Below, in pieces: positions 19,484-28,066 of a stretch of 64,000 nt of DNA. Source of the stretch: Lysobacterales bacterium (GTDB lineage: Bacteria; Pseudomonadota; Gammaproteobacteria; Xanthomonadales; Rhodanobacteraceae); the NCBI GenBank assembly GCA_016721015.1, contig JADKJL010000001.1, positions 310,001 to 374,000 of the forward strand. Direction: 5' to 3'. Numbering within the stretch: position 1 is the stretch's first letter; each line of letters begins with the position of its first letter. The notes below the pieces were generated by a model. That model was not told the DNA's origin and ran no database searches. It saw only the letters and a program-made list of their open reading frames with translations. The translations under genes were made by a program, and so were the position numbers.

Positions 19484-20764
19484 TCAGCGCTCGAGAATTG
19501 CGGTCACGCCCATGCCACCGGCCGTGCAGATCGAAATCAACCCGCGCCCGGAACCCTTCTGTTCGAGCAGCTTGGCCAGCGTCGCGACAATGCGCGCACC
19601 GGTTGCCGCGAACGGATGACCGAGGGCGAGGCTCGATCCATTGACATTGAGTTTGGCCGGATCAATCGGGCCCAGCGCCTTGTCGCGACCCAGACGGTTC
19701 TTGCAATATTCCTCGGATTCCCAGGCACGCAAGGTGCACAGAACCTGCGCGGCGAAGGCTTCATGGATCTCGTAGTAATCGAAATCCTGCAAGCTGATCC
19801 CGGCGGCATCGAGCATGCGCGGCACGGCGATGGTCGGTGCCATGAGCAAGCCTTCACCGTGGACGAAATCGACCGCGGCAACTTCGGCGTGGGTCATCCA
19901 GGCTTGCACCGCCAGGCCACGTTGCTTGGCCCAGGCTTCGGAGCCAAGCAGAACCGCCGAGGCACCATCGCTGAGCGGCGTCGAATTACCGGCGGTCAGG
20001 GTGCCGTGTCCGGAGGTCTTGTCGAAGGCGGGCTTCAGCGACGCGAGTTTTTCCAGGGTCGTGTCGGGACGCAGGATGTTGTCGCGATCGAGGCCGCGAA
20101 ACGGCACGACCAGATCTTTGAAGAAACCCCGCTCGTATGCGGCCGCCGCTTTCTGGTGACTCTCCCAGGCGAGCCGATCCTGATCCTCGCGCGAGATCTT
20201 CCATTCGCGTGCCATCAGCTCGCAATGATCCCCCATTGATTTGCCGGTGCGCGGTTCCGCCACGCCAGGAAACGACGGCGCCAGTTCGCCGAACGAGAAT
20301 CCCCGCAGTGCCGCCTTGGCCTTGTCGAGCGGCTGCTTGGCCCGATTGACCGCGAGCAGACGCTGTTGCAGGGCGCGGCCATAGACAATCGGCACATCGC
20401 TGGTGGTGTCGCTGCCGCCGCCGATGCCGGCTTCGATCTGGCCCGTGGCAATCTTGTTGGCGATGATGATCGCGTTGTCGAGGCCGGTGCCGCAGGCGCG
20501 CGCCGTGGTGATGCCCGGTGTGGTTGGGGCGAGGCCCGAAGACAAAGTCGCTTCGCGGGCGAGGTTCCATTCCGAGGCATGCTTGATGACCGCGCCAAAG
20601 GCGACTTCGCCAAGCTCGACGCCATGCAAGCCATAGCGTTCGACCAGCGATCCGAGCGTCTTCACCGACATGCCGAAATTGCCGATATCGGCATACGCGG
20701 TATTGTTGCGGCAGAACGGAATCCGCACGCCGCCGATGACACCGACTCGCTTGATCGCAGTCAC
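19484..20764 (-). CDS. Acetyl-CoA C-acyltransferase (thiolase)
   Basis: 426 residues. It performs thiolytic cleavage of 3-ketoacyl-CoA or acetoacetyl-CoA formation. Nucleophilic Cys is in TARACGTGLDNA, the second-site motif is NVNGSSLALGHPFAATGARI, and the C-terminal Cys is in CTAGGMGVTAI. The sequence GVRIPFCRNNTAYADIGNFG groups it with the thiolases xanthomonads carry for fatty-acid oxidation (FadI-like). I chose the GTG at 20764 because GAGG lies eight bases upstream; an ATG at 20797 in the same frame has no ribosome site. Confidence 0.92.
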   Translation of the reverse strand: MTAIKRVGVIGGVRIPFCRNNTAYADIGNFGMSVKTLGSLVERYGLHGVELGEVAFGAVIKHASEWNLAREATLSSGLAPTTPGITTARACGTGLDNAIIIANKIATGQIEAGIGGGSDTTSDVPIVYGRALQQRLLAVNRAKQPLDKAKAALRGFSFGELAPSFPGVAEPRTGKSMGDHCELMAREWKISREDQDRLAWESHQKAAAAYERGFFKDLVVPFRGLDRDNILRPDTTLEKLASLKPAFDKTSGHGTLTAGNSTPLSDGASAVLLGSEAWAKQRGLAVQAWMTHAEVAAVDFVHGEGLLMAPTIAVPRMLDAAGISLQDFDYYEIHEAFAAQVLCTLRAWESEEYCKNRLGRDKALGPIDPAKLNVNGSSLALGHPFAATGARIVATLAKLLEQKGSGRGLISICTAGGMGVTAILER

Positions 20765-20890
20765 GTCGAACCTCGCTTGCAACAATCCAGCGGCCATTAT
20801 GCAACGCTTGCCGCAAGCTGCCGCATCGCCGGGCAATGCGGCCGTGATCGGGCAGCGCCTATCGCCTCGGCATGTGCATGCGGGCGTGGT

Positions 20891-21817
20891 TCAGCGTGGC
20901 GGTGGGCCCCAGCCCGCCTCGTTGCCCTTCCACATGCCGAGGTACCACTCGCGGAACATCGGTACTTCCTCGCCACGCGAGTCGTCGCTCAACGCCTGCC
21001 ACATCTGCTGCGGCGTCGACGTGCCGACGACGACATCGAGAATGCCGGCGAACAGTTCGGTCCACAGCGGCGAATAGGCAATCCGCGTGGTTGCCACCTC
21101 GGCCTGCCGGCGCAGTGCCGCGACATCCGCGTTCGATCCGCGACGCACGGCAATCGCCTGCACCCACGGCGACTCGGCGAGCAACAGGGTCAGATCGAAT
21201 CCCGCCCGATCAAGGAAAATGCGTACTTCTTCCGGCGATGAAAACTGGTTGCGTGCGACATCCTTGCGCTTGGAATGGTCGGCCGCACGATACTGGTCGA
21301 TCTCAAGTGCATAGCGCCGCCAGCCAACCGCACTGGCCATGTTCCAGACATCGAAATAGATCAGGCCACCCGGCTTGAGCACGCGTGCCATTTCCTCCAG
21401 ATAGAGAAAGAAGTCTTCCTTGTCCATGTGGATGAACACGGCAACGCAATAGGCCTTGTCGAAACTCGCATCGGCCAGCGGTTGCAGGCTCGATCGGGAA
21501 AGTTCGGTGAATCCGACATTCGCATGGTCGCCGAGGCGCTCGCGCGCAACCCCGATCATGTTCGAGGAAATGTCGGTGCCGTGCCAGTGGGCCACGAGGG
21601 GAGCGATCCCGCGACCGATGCGGCCGACGCCGCAGCCGAGTTCGAGCACGCGGTCGGTCGGCTGAAGATCGAGCGCGACGGTGACTTGGCGGGCGCTGTA
21701 CTGCCCTGTCAGGCGCGCCGTTTCCTCATTCGTGCTGCCATCGACGGCAATGAAGGCACTAACGGAAGTGGCCGCCTTTTCATTCCAGAAATTCTTGTAG
21801 TTCTTTTGCGATTCCAT
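20891..21817 (-). CDS. Class I SAM-dependent methyltransferase
   Basis: 308 residues from the ATG at 21817 (MESQKNYKNFWNEKAATSV). The SAM-binding motif I is RVLELGCGVGRIGRGI (about 56-71). The acidic motif II region is HGTDISSNMIGVARERLG, and ARVLKPGGLIYFDVW is the post-motif helix-strand. The C-terminal 120 residues are not recognised. The methyl acceptor is unknown. It is divergent from the conserved hypothetical gene starting at 21918. Confidence 0.87.
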   Translation of the reverse strand: MESQKNYKNFWNEKAATSVSAFIAVDGSTNEETARLTGQYSARQVTVALDLQPTDRVLELGCGVGRIGRGIAPLVAHWHGTDISSNMIGVARERLGDHANVGFTELSRSSLQPLADASFDKAYCVAVFIHMDKEDFFLYLEEMARVLKPGGLIYFDVWNMASAVGWRRYALEIDQYRAADHSKRKDVARNQFSSPEEVRIFLDRAGFDLTLLLAESPWVQAIAVRRGSNADVAALRRQAEVATTRIAYSPLWTELFAGILDVVVGTSTPQQMWQALSDDSRGEEVPMFREWYLGMWKGNEAGWGPPPR

Positions 21818-21917
21818 CGGTCGGCCGGGCACGGTGAGCGGGGGCGCGATGGTACACTGCGGCTCCCACCGCGAAAACCGCAACGTGCCTGCTCCGTCGC
21901 ATTCCCATCGCACTGAA

Positions 21918-22685
21918 ATGGCGCATTCGCATTTCCTGGCCCTGATCGCGATTGAATGCGAGCAACCCGGGATTCCGCCCATCACGACGCTTGATCGGTC
22001 CACCGCCAGTATCCTCGCCGACGCGCTGGCCGATGATCTCGCCGCCCATATCCCCGAAATCCGCACGCTCGATTTCGTCTTTGTCGGTGCGCTTTACGAC
22101 CAGGCACAATTGCTGCGCCCGCACTGGCCCTTGCATGCCGCACTGGCCGATTCACTCGATCACCTGCCGCGGACATCAGGCGATGCGCATGTGATCGCGC
22201 TTGGCGCGCACGAGGGGCGGCTTGCGCTTTCCGGGCTCGAGCCCGACACGCGCCTGCTCGGCAGCCCGATGCTGGTCATGCCGTGGCTGCTATCCGGCGA
22301 TCCCGAAATGATCGACAAGGTCGCCCAACGCCTCGAGCGGGAACTGCTCGATCAGGGCCTGATCGGTGCCGAGCTCGCCCTTGGCATCGGCGAGGCATTC
22401 GGGATCAAGACCGCGCATGCCCGGCACATGACCACACTCGATCTGTGCGCGTTGGCCTGTGCGCAATACCAGCACGCGGAGCTCGGCGGCATCTGGCAGA
22501 TCATCGAAACAGCCCTGCTCAGGCCCGATCAAGCGCACACCGCCGAGCTGGCGGATGGCAGCCACCTGCACTACCGGGGGGGACTTGTGAGCTCTGATTC
22601 AGCCTCGCGCCAGCAGCTTGCTCATTGCCGCGCGATCCTCGCCGCACATGGGCTGGAACTGGTCGACGCGCCAGCAGCGCCTTAG
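21918..22685 (+). CDS. Conserved hypothetical protein
   Basis: 255 residues from the ATG at 21918 (MAHSHFLALIAIECEQPG). No family was recognised. It is globular and soluble, rich in Ala and Leu, with no TM segment or signal peptide. Notable conserved-looking stretches are LDFVFVGALYDQAQLLRP and HARHMTTLDLCALACAQY. Codon use matches its neighbours, so the gene is probably real. It ends within a hairpin-rich gap that also ends the facing GNAT gene. Confidence 0.6.
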   Translation: MAHSHFLALIAIECEQPGIPPITTLDRSTASILADALADDLAAHIPEIRTLDFVFVGALYDQAQLLRPHWPLHAALADSLDHLPRTSGDAHVIALGAHEGRLALSGLEPDTRLLGSPMLVMPWLLSGDPEMIDKVAQRLERELLDQGLIGAELALGIGEAFGIKTAHARHMTTLDLCALACAQYQHAELGGIWQIIETALLRPDQAHTAELADGSHLHYRGGLVSSDSASRQQLAHCRAILAAHGLELVDAPAAP

Positions 22686-22736
22686 CGTCGGCTTGCCGGC
22701 GGCGCGCCGACGGCCTGGTTCGCTTGCGCTGACTAA

Positions 22737-22760
22737 AATCTGGCCTCGCCCAGCCAGATT
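22737..22760 (-). terminator. Intrinsic-terminator-like hairpin after the GNAT gene
   Basis: AATCTGGC and GCCAGATT form a perfect 8 bp stem with an 8-base loop. Read on the minus strand it is followed by TTTT, as expected for an intrinsic terminator of the gene ending at 22809. The stem is AT-closed at its foot, so strength is moderate. Confidence 0.55.
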
Positions 22761-22761
22761 C

Positions 22762-22798
22762 TCGCCTCAACCGGCAAAGTCCGACAGGCTGCTAGCCG
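22762..22798. repeat. 37-bp dispersed repeat, copy 1
   Basis: Identical over 37 bp to 48085-48121. The core is AAAGTCCGACAGGCTGCTAG. It lies between the 3' ends of two convergent genes, ten bases past the GNAT stop. Confidence 0.9.
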
Positions 22799-22808
22799 AA
22801 ACGCCGCT

Positions 22809-23279
22809 TCAGTTCGTCCCGGCAAACTCCGTTTCGAGCAATCGATAGCCCGAATCGTGCATGCCGAGCGCCGTGTATGTCGACTGTGCCGCACGGTTTT
22901 CGTTCTCGACGTAGAGTCGCAAGCCGACGACGCCGGCAGCGGCTCGCGCGTGTTCCTCGACGTCGGCATACAACGCACTGAATACGCCGCCGCGACGCGC
23001 ATCGCGGCTCACATAGACACTCTGGATCCACCACCAGTCGCCATTGCGCCAGTCGCTCCATTCGAAGGTCACCAGCAGGCAGCCGACCGGCGCACCGTCA
23101 CGTTCCGCGATCCGGTAGAAACCGCGCCGTGGGTTTGCGAACACCGCCTCGGTGCCGCGCGTCAACACCCCGCGGTCGAGCGTCTTGTGCTCGGTTTCCA
23201 GCGCCATGGCCGCGTTGCAGTCGACCAGGAAGATGATATCCGCAGCCGTTGCGGCGCGGATAATGATGGGATTGTTCAT
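22809..23279 (-). CDS. GNAT-family N-acetyltransferase
   Basis: 156 residues. GNAT signatures: IIRAATAADIIFLVDCNAAM at the N-terminus, the YVSRDARRGGVFSALYADVE acetyl-CoA loop (R/QxxGxx variant RRGGVF, about 89-108), and VGLRLYVENENRAAQSTYTA with the closing LGMHDSGYRLLE strand. Substrate unknown. The starting MNNPIIIRAAT at 23279 is typical. Confidence 0.87.
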   Translation of the reverse strand: MNNPIIIRAATAADIIFLVDCNAAMALETEHKTLDRGVLTRGTEAVFANPRRGFYRIAERDGAPVGCLLVTFEWSDWRNGDWWWIQSVYVSRDARRGGVFSALYADVEEHARAAAGVVGLRLYVENENRAAQSTYTALGMHDSGYRLLETEFAGTN

Positions 23280-23327
23280 GGACGGAACTAACCTTGTGAA
23301 TGAATGAGCGGTGCGAAGACTCGTCTG

Positions 23328-24731
23328 CTATTGATCGGACTTGCGCGCTTTTTCGTTGCGTGAACTGCCGAGCTTGCGGGTCAGGGTATTGCGGCCAAGC
23401 CCGAGTGCTTTCGCCGCATTTTGCCGATGTCCATTGTTGACGAGCAAGGCGGCGTCGAGCAGTACACGCTCGAATTCAGCGAGTGCACGCGCATGCAACG
23501 GATCGCGATTGCCGCGCAGTTCCTGTTCGGCCCAGTCGGCCAGGGCGAGGCTCCAGGCGGGTTCTTTCGAGGTTGCACCATCGCGCAATTCATTCGGAAG
23601 ATCGCCGACATTGATCTGCCGTCCACTGGCCAGCACGGCCAGGCGCCGACACAGGTTTTCCAGTTGGCGCACATTTCCGGGCCACGGCAAATCGCGCAAG
23701 GCTGCCAGGGCGGTCGCGGCGAAGCGCTTGGGTTCGAGGCCTGCTTCGATGCTGGCCTGGCTCAGAAAGTGCTCGGCCAGCGGGGCGATGTCATCGCGGC
23801 GCTCGCGCAACGGCGGCAGCTTGAGACGCAGCACGTCGAGGCGATGCAGCAGATCGGCGCGGAACTCCCCGCTTTCGACCTTGGCTTCAAGATCCTGATG
23901 GGTGGCCGCAATGACGCGCACATCGGTCTTGATCAACTCGCGGCCGCCGACGCGATAGAACTCGCCGGCTGAAAGCACGCGCAGCAAACGGGTCTGCAGG
24001 GCGAGCGGCATGTCGCCGATCTCGTCCAGGAACAAGGTGCCGCCATCGGCTTGTTCGAAACGACCGGCGTGGCGGCGGGTTGCTCCGGTGAAGGCTCCGG
24101 CCTCATGCCCGAACAACTCTGATTCAAGCAGATCAGCCGGAATCGCGGCGGTGTTCATGGCCACAAACACCGCCTTGGCGCGCGGGCTTTCGCGATACAG
24201 GGCGCGGGCGACCAGCTCTTTGCCGGTTCCGGTTTCGCCGGTGATCAGCACGTTCAATCCGCTCGCCGCGACCCGGCCGATGGCACGGAACAGTTCGCGC
24301 ATGCCGGCGCTGTTGCCGATCAGATCGGCGGCGGCCGTGGCGCCTGGCCTGGCCGGCTCCAGCGTCTCGTGTGCCGATTGCGCGAGCGCGCGTTCGGCCA
24401 TGGCCACCGCCGTATCGAGATCAAAGGGCTTCGGCAAGTAGTCGAATGCACCCTGTCGATAGGCGGCCGCCGTGGTCGAGACATCGGTGAACGCACTCAT
24501 GACGATGATCGGGAATGCAGCCGATGCGGACAGCCGACCCAGCAATTCGAGACCGCTGGTGCCGGGCATGCGCACATCGGTGAACATGACGTCGGGTGCT
24601 TCGGTTGCGAGAGCTTCGGCGACGGTATCAGCATCGGCGAATTCGCGTGGACTCAAGCCCGCATCGCGCATCGCTGCGCTTAGCACGACGCGCACGCCGC
24701 GGTCGTCATCGACAATCCAGACCGTGCTCAT
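23328..24731 (-). CDS. ntrC: Nitrogen regulation response regulator NR(I)
   Basis: 467-residue sigma-54 activator. The receiver domain has the acid pocket at VDDD and the phosphorylated Asp in FTDVRMPG (Asp52). The AAA+ domain has Walker A GETGTGKE, the sigma-54 contact loop GAFTGA, and Walker B GGTLFLDEIGD. A Fis-type helix-turn-helix ends the protein (NGHRQNAAKALGLGRNTLTRKL). It is downstream of ntrB with 2 bp between them, the standard operon. It should activate sigma-54 promoters under nitrogen limitation. glnA lies about 25 kb away rather than next to it. Confidence 0.95.
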   Translation of the reverse strand: MSTVWIVDDDRGVRVVLSAAMRDAGLSPREFADADTVAEALATEAPDVMFTDVRMPGTSGLELLGRLSASAAFPIIVMSAFTDVSTTAAAYRQGAFDYLPKPFDLDTAVAMAERALAQSAHETLEPARPGATAAADLIGNSAGMRELFRAIGRVAASGLNVLITGETGTGKELVARALYRESPRAKAVFVAMNTAAIPADLLESELFGHEAGAFTGATRRHAGRFEQADGGTLFLDEIGDMPLALQTRLLRVLSAGEFYRVGGRELIKTDVRVIAATHQDLEAKVESGEFRADLLHRLDVLRLKLPPLRERRDDIAPLAEHFLSQASIEAGLEPKRFAATALAALRDLPWPGNVRQLENLCRRLAVLASGRQINVGDLPNELRDGATSKEPAWSLALADWAEQELRGNRDPLHARALAEFERVLLDAALLVNNGHRQNAAKALGLGRNTLTRKLGSSRNEKARKSDQ

Positions 24732-24733
24732 GG

Positions 24734-25771
24734 CTAGAGTTCCAGTGGCAACAAGAGGGTGAATGTGGTCGCCCCAGGTCGACTGGCGTGGCGCAATTCA
24801 CCACCATGCTCATCGGCGATTTCACGTGCCAGGGCCAGACCGAGACCCGTTCCGTCGGCGCGTCCGGACACCAGCGGCTGATACAACGACCCGGCCAGCT
24901 CGGGTGGAATGCCGCAACCATCGTCGATGACGTCGATGCGCAAGACCGCTCGGCGCAGACGTTCGCTGAGACGCACGCCGAATTCGACCCGGGTACGCAA
25001 GGTCAGCGTATCTGCGTTGGCTTCCACCGCATTGCGAGCCAGGTTGAGGATCAGTTGGAACAGCCGATCGGCATCGCCGATCATCGATGGCAGACTCGGA
25101 TCGTAATCCCGGCGCAAGTCCGGCGCGCCGGCTTCGGCAGCCATCAGCAGTGCCACGCGCTCGAGCAGCTCGTGCACGTTCATGCGTGCGAGCCGCGGCT
25201 TGCCGCCTGCCCGCAACAGACGATCAGCCAGTGCGGTCAGACGATCGCTTTCGCCGATGATGAGTTCGGCCAGCTCACGCAATTCGTCGCTGTCGACGCG
25301 GCGGCCGATCAGTTGGGCGGCGCCGCGCACGCCGGCCAGTGGATTCTTGACCTCGTGGGCAAAGCCGCGCAGTGATTCGGACAGCGCCGGCGAGGCCCGT
25401 TCGGTCGTCGCCGTCGGCGCTGATACCTCAAGCAGCAGGTGTCGTCCGGAAAGCGGACTGAAGGCGAGATCGACGACGCGCTCGTGGTCACTGCCGCTGC
25501 GCAGCACGATTTGCCGGATCAGGACGACCTGTTCGCCATCGAGTGCACGCCGCGCCGCGGCCATGATTGCCGATGCGCCGGGTTCGATCACGCCCAGCTG
25601 GGCACCCTGCCAACGCAACGCCCCCGCTCCGAGCAGATCGGACAAGGCCGGATTGAGCCAGACGAAACGGAGTTCGTCATTCAGCTCGGCCATGGCGGTC
25701 ACGCACTGCATGAGGACGTCAGCCGACCGTGGGGTCAGTTGATGCGCCATAGTGGTGCGAAAATCGGTCAT
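24734..25771 (-). CDS. ntrB: Nitrogen regulation sensor kinase NR(II)
   Basis: 345 residues: an N-terminal PAS domain (about 20-110, DELRFVWLNPALSDLLG), then a dimerisation/phosphoacceptor region with His in GFAHEVKNPLAGVRGAAQL and a HATPase domain (N box LILNLARNAVEA, G boxes DDGCGIPPEL and GTGLGLALAREI). Soluble, as expected for NtrB, which is controlled by PII protein. It pairs with ntrC immediately downstream. An ATG at MAHQLTPR, 18 bp inside the frame, is an alternative start. Confidence 0.94.
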   Translation of the reverse strand: MTDFRTTMAHQLTPRSADVLMQCVTAMAELNDELRFVWLNPALSDLLGAGALRWQGAQLGVIEPGASAIMAAARRALDGEQVVLIRQIVLRSGSDHERVVDLAFSPLSGRHLLLEVSAPTATTERASPALSESLRGFAHEVKNPLAGVRGAAQLIGRRVDSDELRELAELIIGESDRLTALADRLLRAGGKPRLARMNVHELLERVALLMAAEAGAPDLRRDYDPSLPSMIGDADRLFQLILNLARNAVEANADTLTLRTRVEFGVRLSERLRRAVLRIDVIDDGCGIPPELAGSLYQPLVSGRADGTGLGLALAREIADEHGGELRHASRPGATTFTLLLPLEL

Positions 25772-25910
25772 TGCACGATATTAGGGCAGAATGCGGAGAT
25801 CTGCCCATTCCGCGCTACGCGCCGGTCCCTGTGCCGGCTGTCGGGTTTGACCACATGCCCGATCCAGGCGCCATGCGTGCCAACTGGAATCGGTGACGGC
25901 TCCTGCAGTT

Positions 25911-25953
25911 GAGGGTGTTTGCGTGGAAATCCCACGCAGACACCCTCAACAAC
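25911..25953. other. 19-bp stem-loop directly after the HU-like gene
   Basis: Arms of 19 bases (GTTGAGGGTGTTTGCGTGG and its inverted partner, one mismatch) around a short AAAT loop. It abuts the stop codon of the HU-like gene. There is no following T run, so it may act as an mRNA 3'-end stabiliser or factor-dependent stop rather than a classic intrinsic terminator. Confidence 0.7.
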
Positions 25954-26337
25954 TTACATGGCAGCGTCTTTGAGCTTCTTCAGTGGCCGCACCTTCACCT
26001 TCACGCTTGCCGGCTTGGCTGCGAACACCTGCTCCAAACCGGTGAACGGGTTCTTGCCTTTGCGCTTGGGCTTTGCCGCCACCTTCACAGCGTTGATCTT
26101 GAACAGGCCGGGCAGGGTGAAACTACCGGCACCCTTCTTGTGAACAGCACCAAGTACCGTGTGTTCGAGTGCTGCGAGCACGGCCTTGACGTGCTTTGTC
26201 TCTACGCTGGCCTGCTCAGCCAGGTGGGCGATCAGCGCCGATTTCCCGAAAGCCTCCGTGATCGGCTTGACGGTTGGAGCGGTCTTCGGAGCAGCCTTTG
26301 TTTTTGCGGACTTCTTGGCAGTGGATTTGGTAGCCAT
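25954..26337 (-). CDS. HU/IHF-family DNA-binding protein with Lys/Ala-rich N-terminal tail
   Basis: 127 residues from the ATG at 26337. The first about 26 residues (ATKSTAKKSAKTKAAPKTAP) are a basic, histone-H1-like tail. A compact HU fold follows (TEAFGKSALIAHLAEQAS, then GSFTLPGLFKINAVKVAAKP), with the C-terminal GKNPFTGLEQVFAAKPASVK in the DNA-contact position. The usual HU arm motif RNPxTG is here KGKNPFTG. It is probably a nucleoid-associated protein. It is isolated between ntrB and a long non-coding gap, and ends in a strong stem-loop. Confidence 0.88.
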   Translation of the reverse strand: MATKSTAKKSAKTKAAPKTAPTVKPITEAFGKSALIAHLAEQASVETKHVKAVLAALEHTVLGAVHKKGAGSFTLPGLFKINAVKVAAKPKRKGKNPFTGLEQVFAAKPASVKVKVRPLKKLKDAAM

Positions 26338-27109
26338 GATCTCTATTCTCATGCAGTGCACCGCTTCCGATGAAGCGATGGCCGTTGGCCCGGTAAAATT
26401 TAAGCGTTTCTCGCCGTTTTCGCCACTTTCTGCGTTGTTGCCCCGGCGAAGTTCAGGAAACCAGGCGCCTCGATCGGTGCAAACAGCCGCCTCTGGGTGT
26501 TCTGCGGCGGCGGCCAACCACTGAAGCCTCACACGCTCCAAGCCCCCCTCAGCGCCAAATCCGGCCGATTGACCGGCGTTGCACTAGAACTTCGGATCTT
26601 CGTGGAAGCCAGTGGGTGATTCTGAAGCGTTGGTACCGGCGAAACCGGTGCAGAACAGGGTTTTGCGGATTACAGAGTTGTCCGGAGATTTGATTTGCCT
26701 TGTTGACGGTGACTTCAGTGAGGCTTCCTCAGCGTTTGCTGGTTGCCTGCCGATTCCCCCGTTCACCCCCAAGGCTGACGCATCGTTCTGGAGTGCGGCG
26801 CATTCTTCGCACGCGGGTTCCGTAGGTTGGTGCTGAGCACAGCGAAGCCCAACGAGGTGCGATCTTTCCTCCGCGTGACGTAGAACGTGCCGGAACAACC
26901 GTTGGGCTTCGCTGTGCTCAGCACCCACCTACGATGGAAAGCGCTCACCGATAGTTTGCCGAAAAAGCTACGGATTGTGACCGAATGACCCACACGACTT
27001 CCCGAAGACCCAAAACTTCGACATGCTGCTGATGATCACGGTCCGACGGGTTGCCGTTCGAGTGGGGCGGATCCGGCCAGAGGCGGCCGATCCTCGACAG
27101 CCAGCCCGG
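26338..27109. other. 772-bp gap without a convincing gene
   Basis: Upstream of the HU-like gene, with lower GC than the flanks near 26390-26420 (AAATTTAAG), the likely promoter zone of that gene. Short frames inside show no family resemblance. The only clear structure is the inverted repeat pair at 26821-26933. The stretch from 26950 to 27109 shows nothing recognisable. Confidence 0.6.
26821..26933. repeat. 34-bp inverted repeat pair
   Basis: Arms at 26821-26854 and 26900-26933 match in 33 of 34 positions in inverted orientation, with 45 bp between them. Each arm contains TGCTGAGCACAGCGAAGCCC. It resembles the common proteobacterial intergenic repeats built around a GGGCTTCGC-type core. Non-coding. 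Confidence 0.85.
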
Positions 27110-27625
27110 CTATTCCGGCAGATGTGAGCGAATCAGGTTTGCGGTTGCAGTAAGTTGTCTGGCAGAAACTTGAACTCGCGCCAGCCGCTGTGCATCTCCG
27201 CTTGAATCATGTGATGTGCCCCTTTGACGTCCGGCGCTATCGAATGTTGCGAGTTGAGGCGGGCCAATGCCCCAATCACTGCCCTTCTGCCTGGGCACAA
27301 CATGGAAATGGAAGTGCGGTGTTTCTTGCCCACTGAAGACACCGTTGTTTTGAAATGTGAGTATTCCAAGGGGCCGAAAAGCCTTGACCAGCGCTTCTGC
27401 GACTCTCTTGGCCGAGCTCATTATGGCCGCGCATTCCTGGCCAGAAAGATCGAGCAGCGTCGCCACATGCCGACGTGTGATAACGCAACACTGGCCAACC
27501 TCGAATTGCGAGGGATTGATCACGGTGAGTGTATGTTCGCTTTCATCCACGACCGCCCATCTTTCTTCGCGCCCTGCCATCCCTTCGCAAAGGTCGCACG
27601 GATCTCTAATGGGAAGTTCGATCAA
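27110..27625 (-). CDS. HIT-family nucleotide hydrolase/transferase
   Basis: 171 residues. The histidine triad is HFHFHVVPR (HxHxH), preceded by the family pattern ITRRHVATLLDLS. The N-terminal DPCDLCEG pair of cysteines is frequent in this branch. HIT proteins hydrolyse nucleotidyl phosphoramidates and dinucleotides. I chose a TTG start at 27625 (LIELPIRDPCDLC) because AGGAG sits seven bases upstream; the frame stays open ten codons further. The C-terminal about 40 residues look less typical. Isolated, in a low-density region. Confidence 0.83.
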   Translation of the reverse strand: MIELPIRDPCDLCEGMAGREERWAVVDESEHTLTVINPSQFEVGQCCVITRRHVATLLDLSGQECAAIMSSAKRVAEALVKAFRPLGILTFQNNGVFSGQETPHFHFHVVPRQKGSDWGIGPPQLATFDSAGRQRGTSHDSSGDAQRLARVQVSARQLTATANLIRSHLPE

Positions 27626-28066
27626 TTGTCTTCTCCTATCCAGTCGGCAGGTCAACGCAAGAACGATTGTAGTGTCCGCTGCGGGTCGAGTCGCGACTGT
27701 CGCTGTCCGGCCAAAACGGGACGTTCACATACGAACGCGGGAAGGGCTAGGTATCGAACTACAGACTGTCGGCACCGCAAGTGAGGGCAACCATTTGAGC
27801 GCAGAAACTGTCGTTCGTGCCAATGCTGCTTCAGGGCCATTGGCGGCTGATTGCCGATGACTTGGTGACACCTCAGTTGGTTGTAAATGGGCATCCACCG
27901 CTGCGTCTCAGCTCTGGTCGCCCCAGGTCGTTGGCGGCTTAACGTCAGCTTGATAGCGGCACGGCTGCTCGCGCCGTGACACGTTCTTTGAACGTGCATG
28001 TCGCTACTCTTTACCGGGCATTGGCAAAGACATCTTGACCGGGGAAACTCTAGATGTGTGCCAGAG
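27626..28066. other. 441-bp gap without a convincing gene
   Basis: Between the HIT gene and the phospholipase-C-like gene. A 178-residue frame overlaps it but is rich in Ser, Arg and Gln, with no family features, and I do not accept it. ACGTTCTTTGAACGT (about 27980) is a near-palindrome that could be a small hairpin. Nothing else is recognised. Confidence 0.5.

Noticed and set aside
27930..27970. GCTTAAC-like sequence suggesting an integron attC site
   Set aside because: One RYYYAAC box was seen, but the matching GTTRRRY partner and the inner L boxes at correct spacing were not found, and no integrase or cassette array lies nearby.
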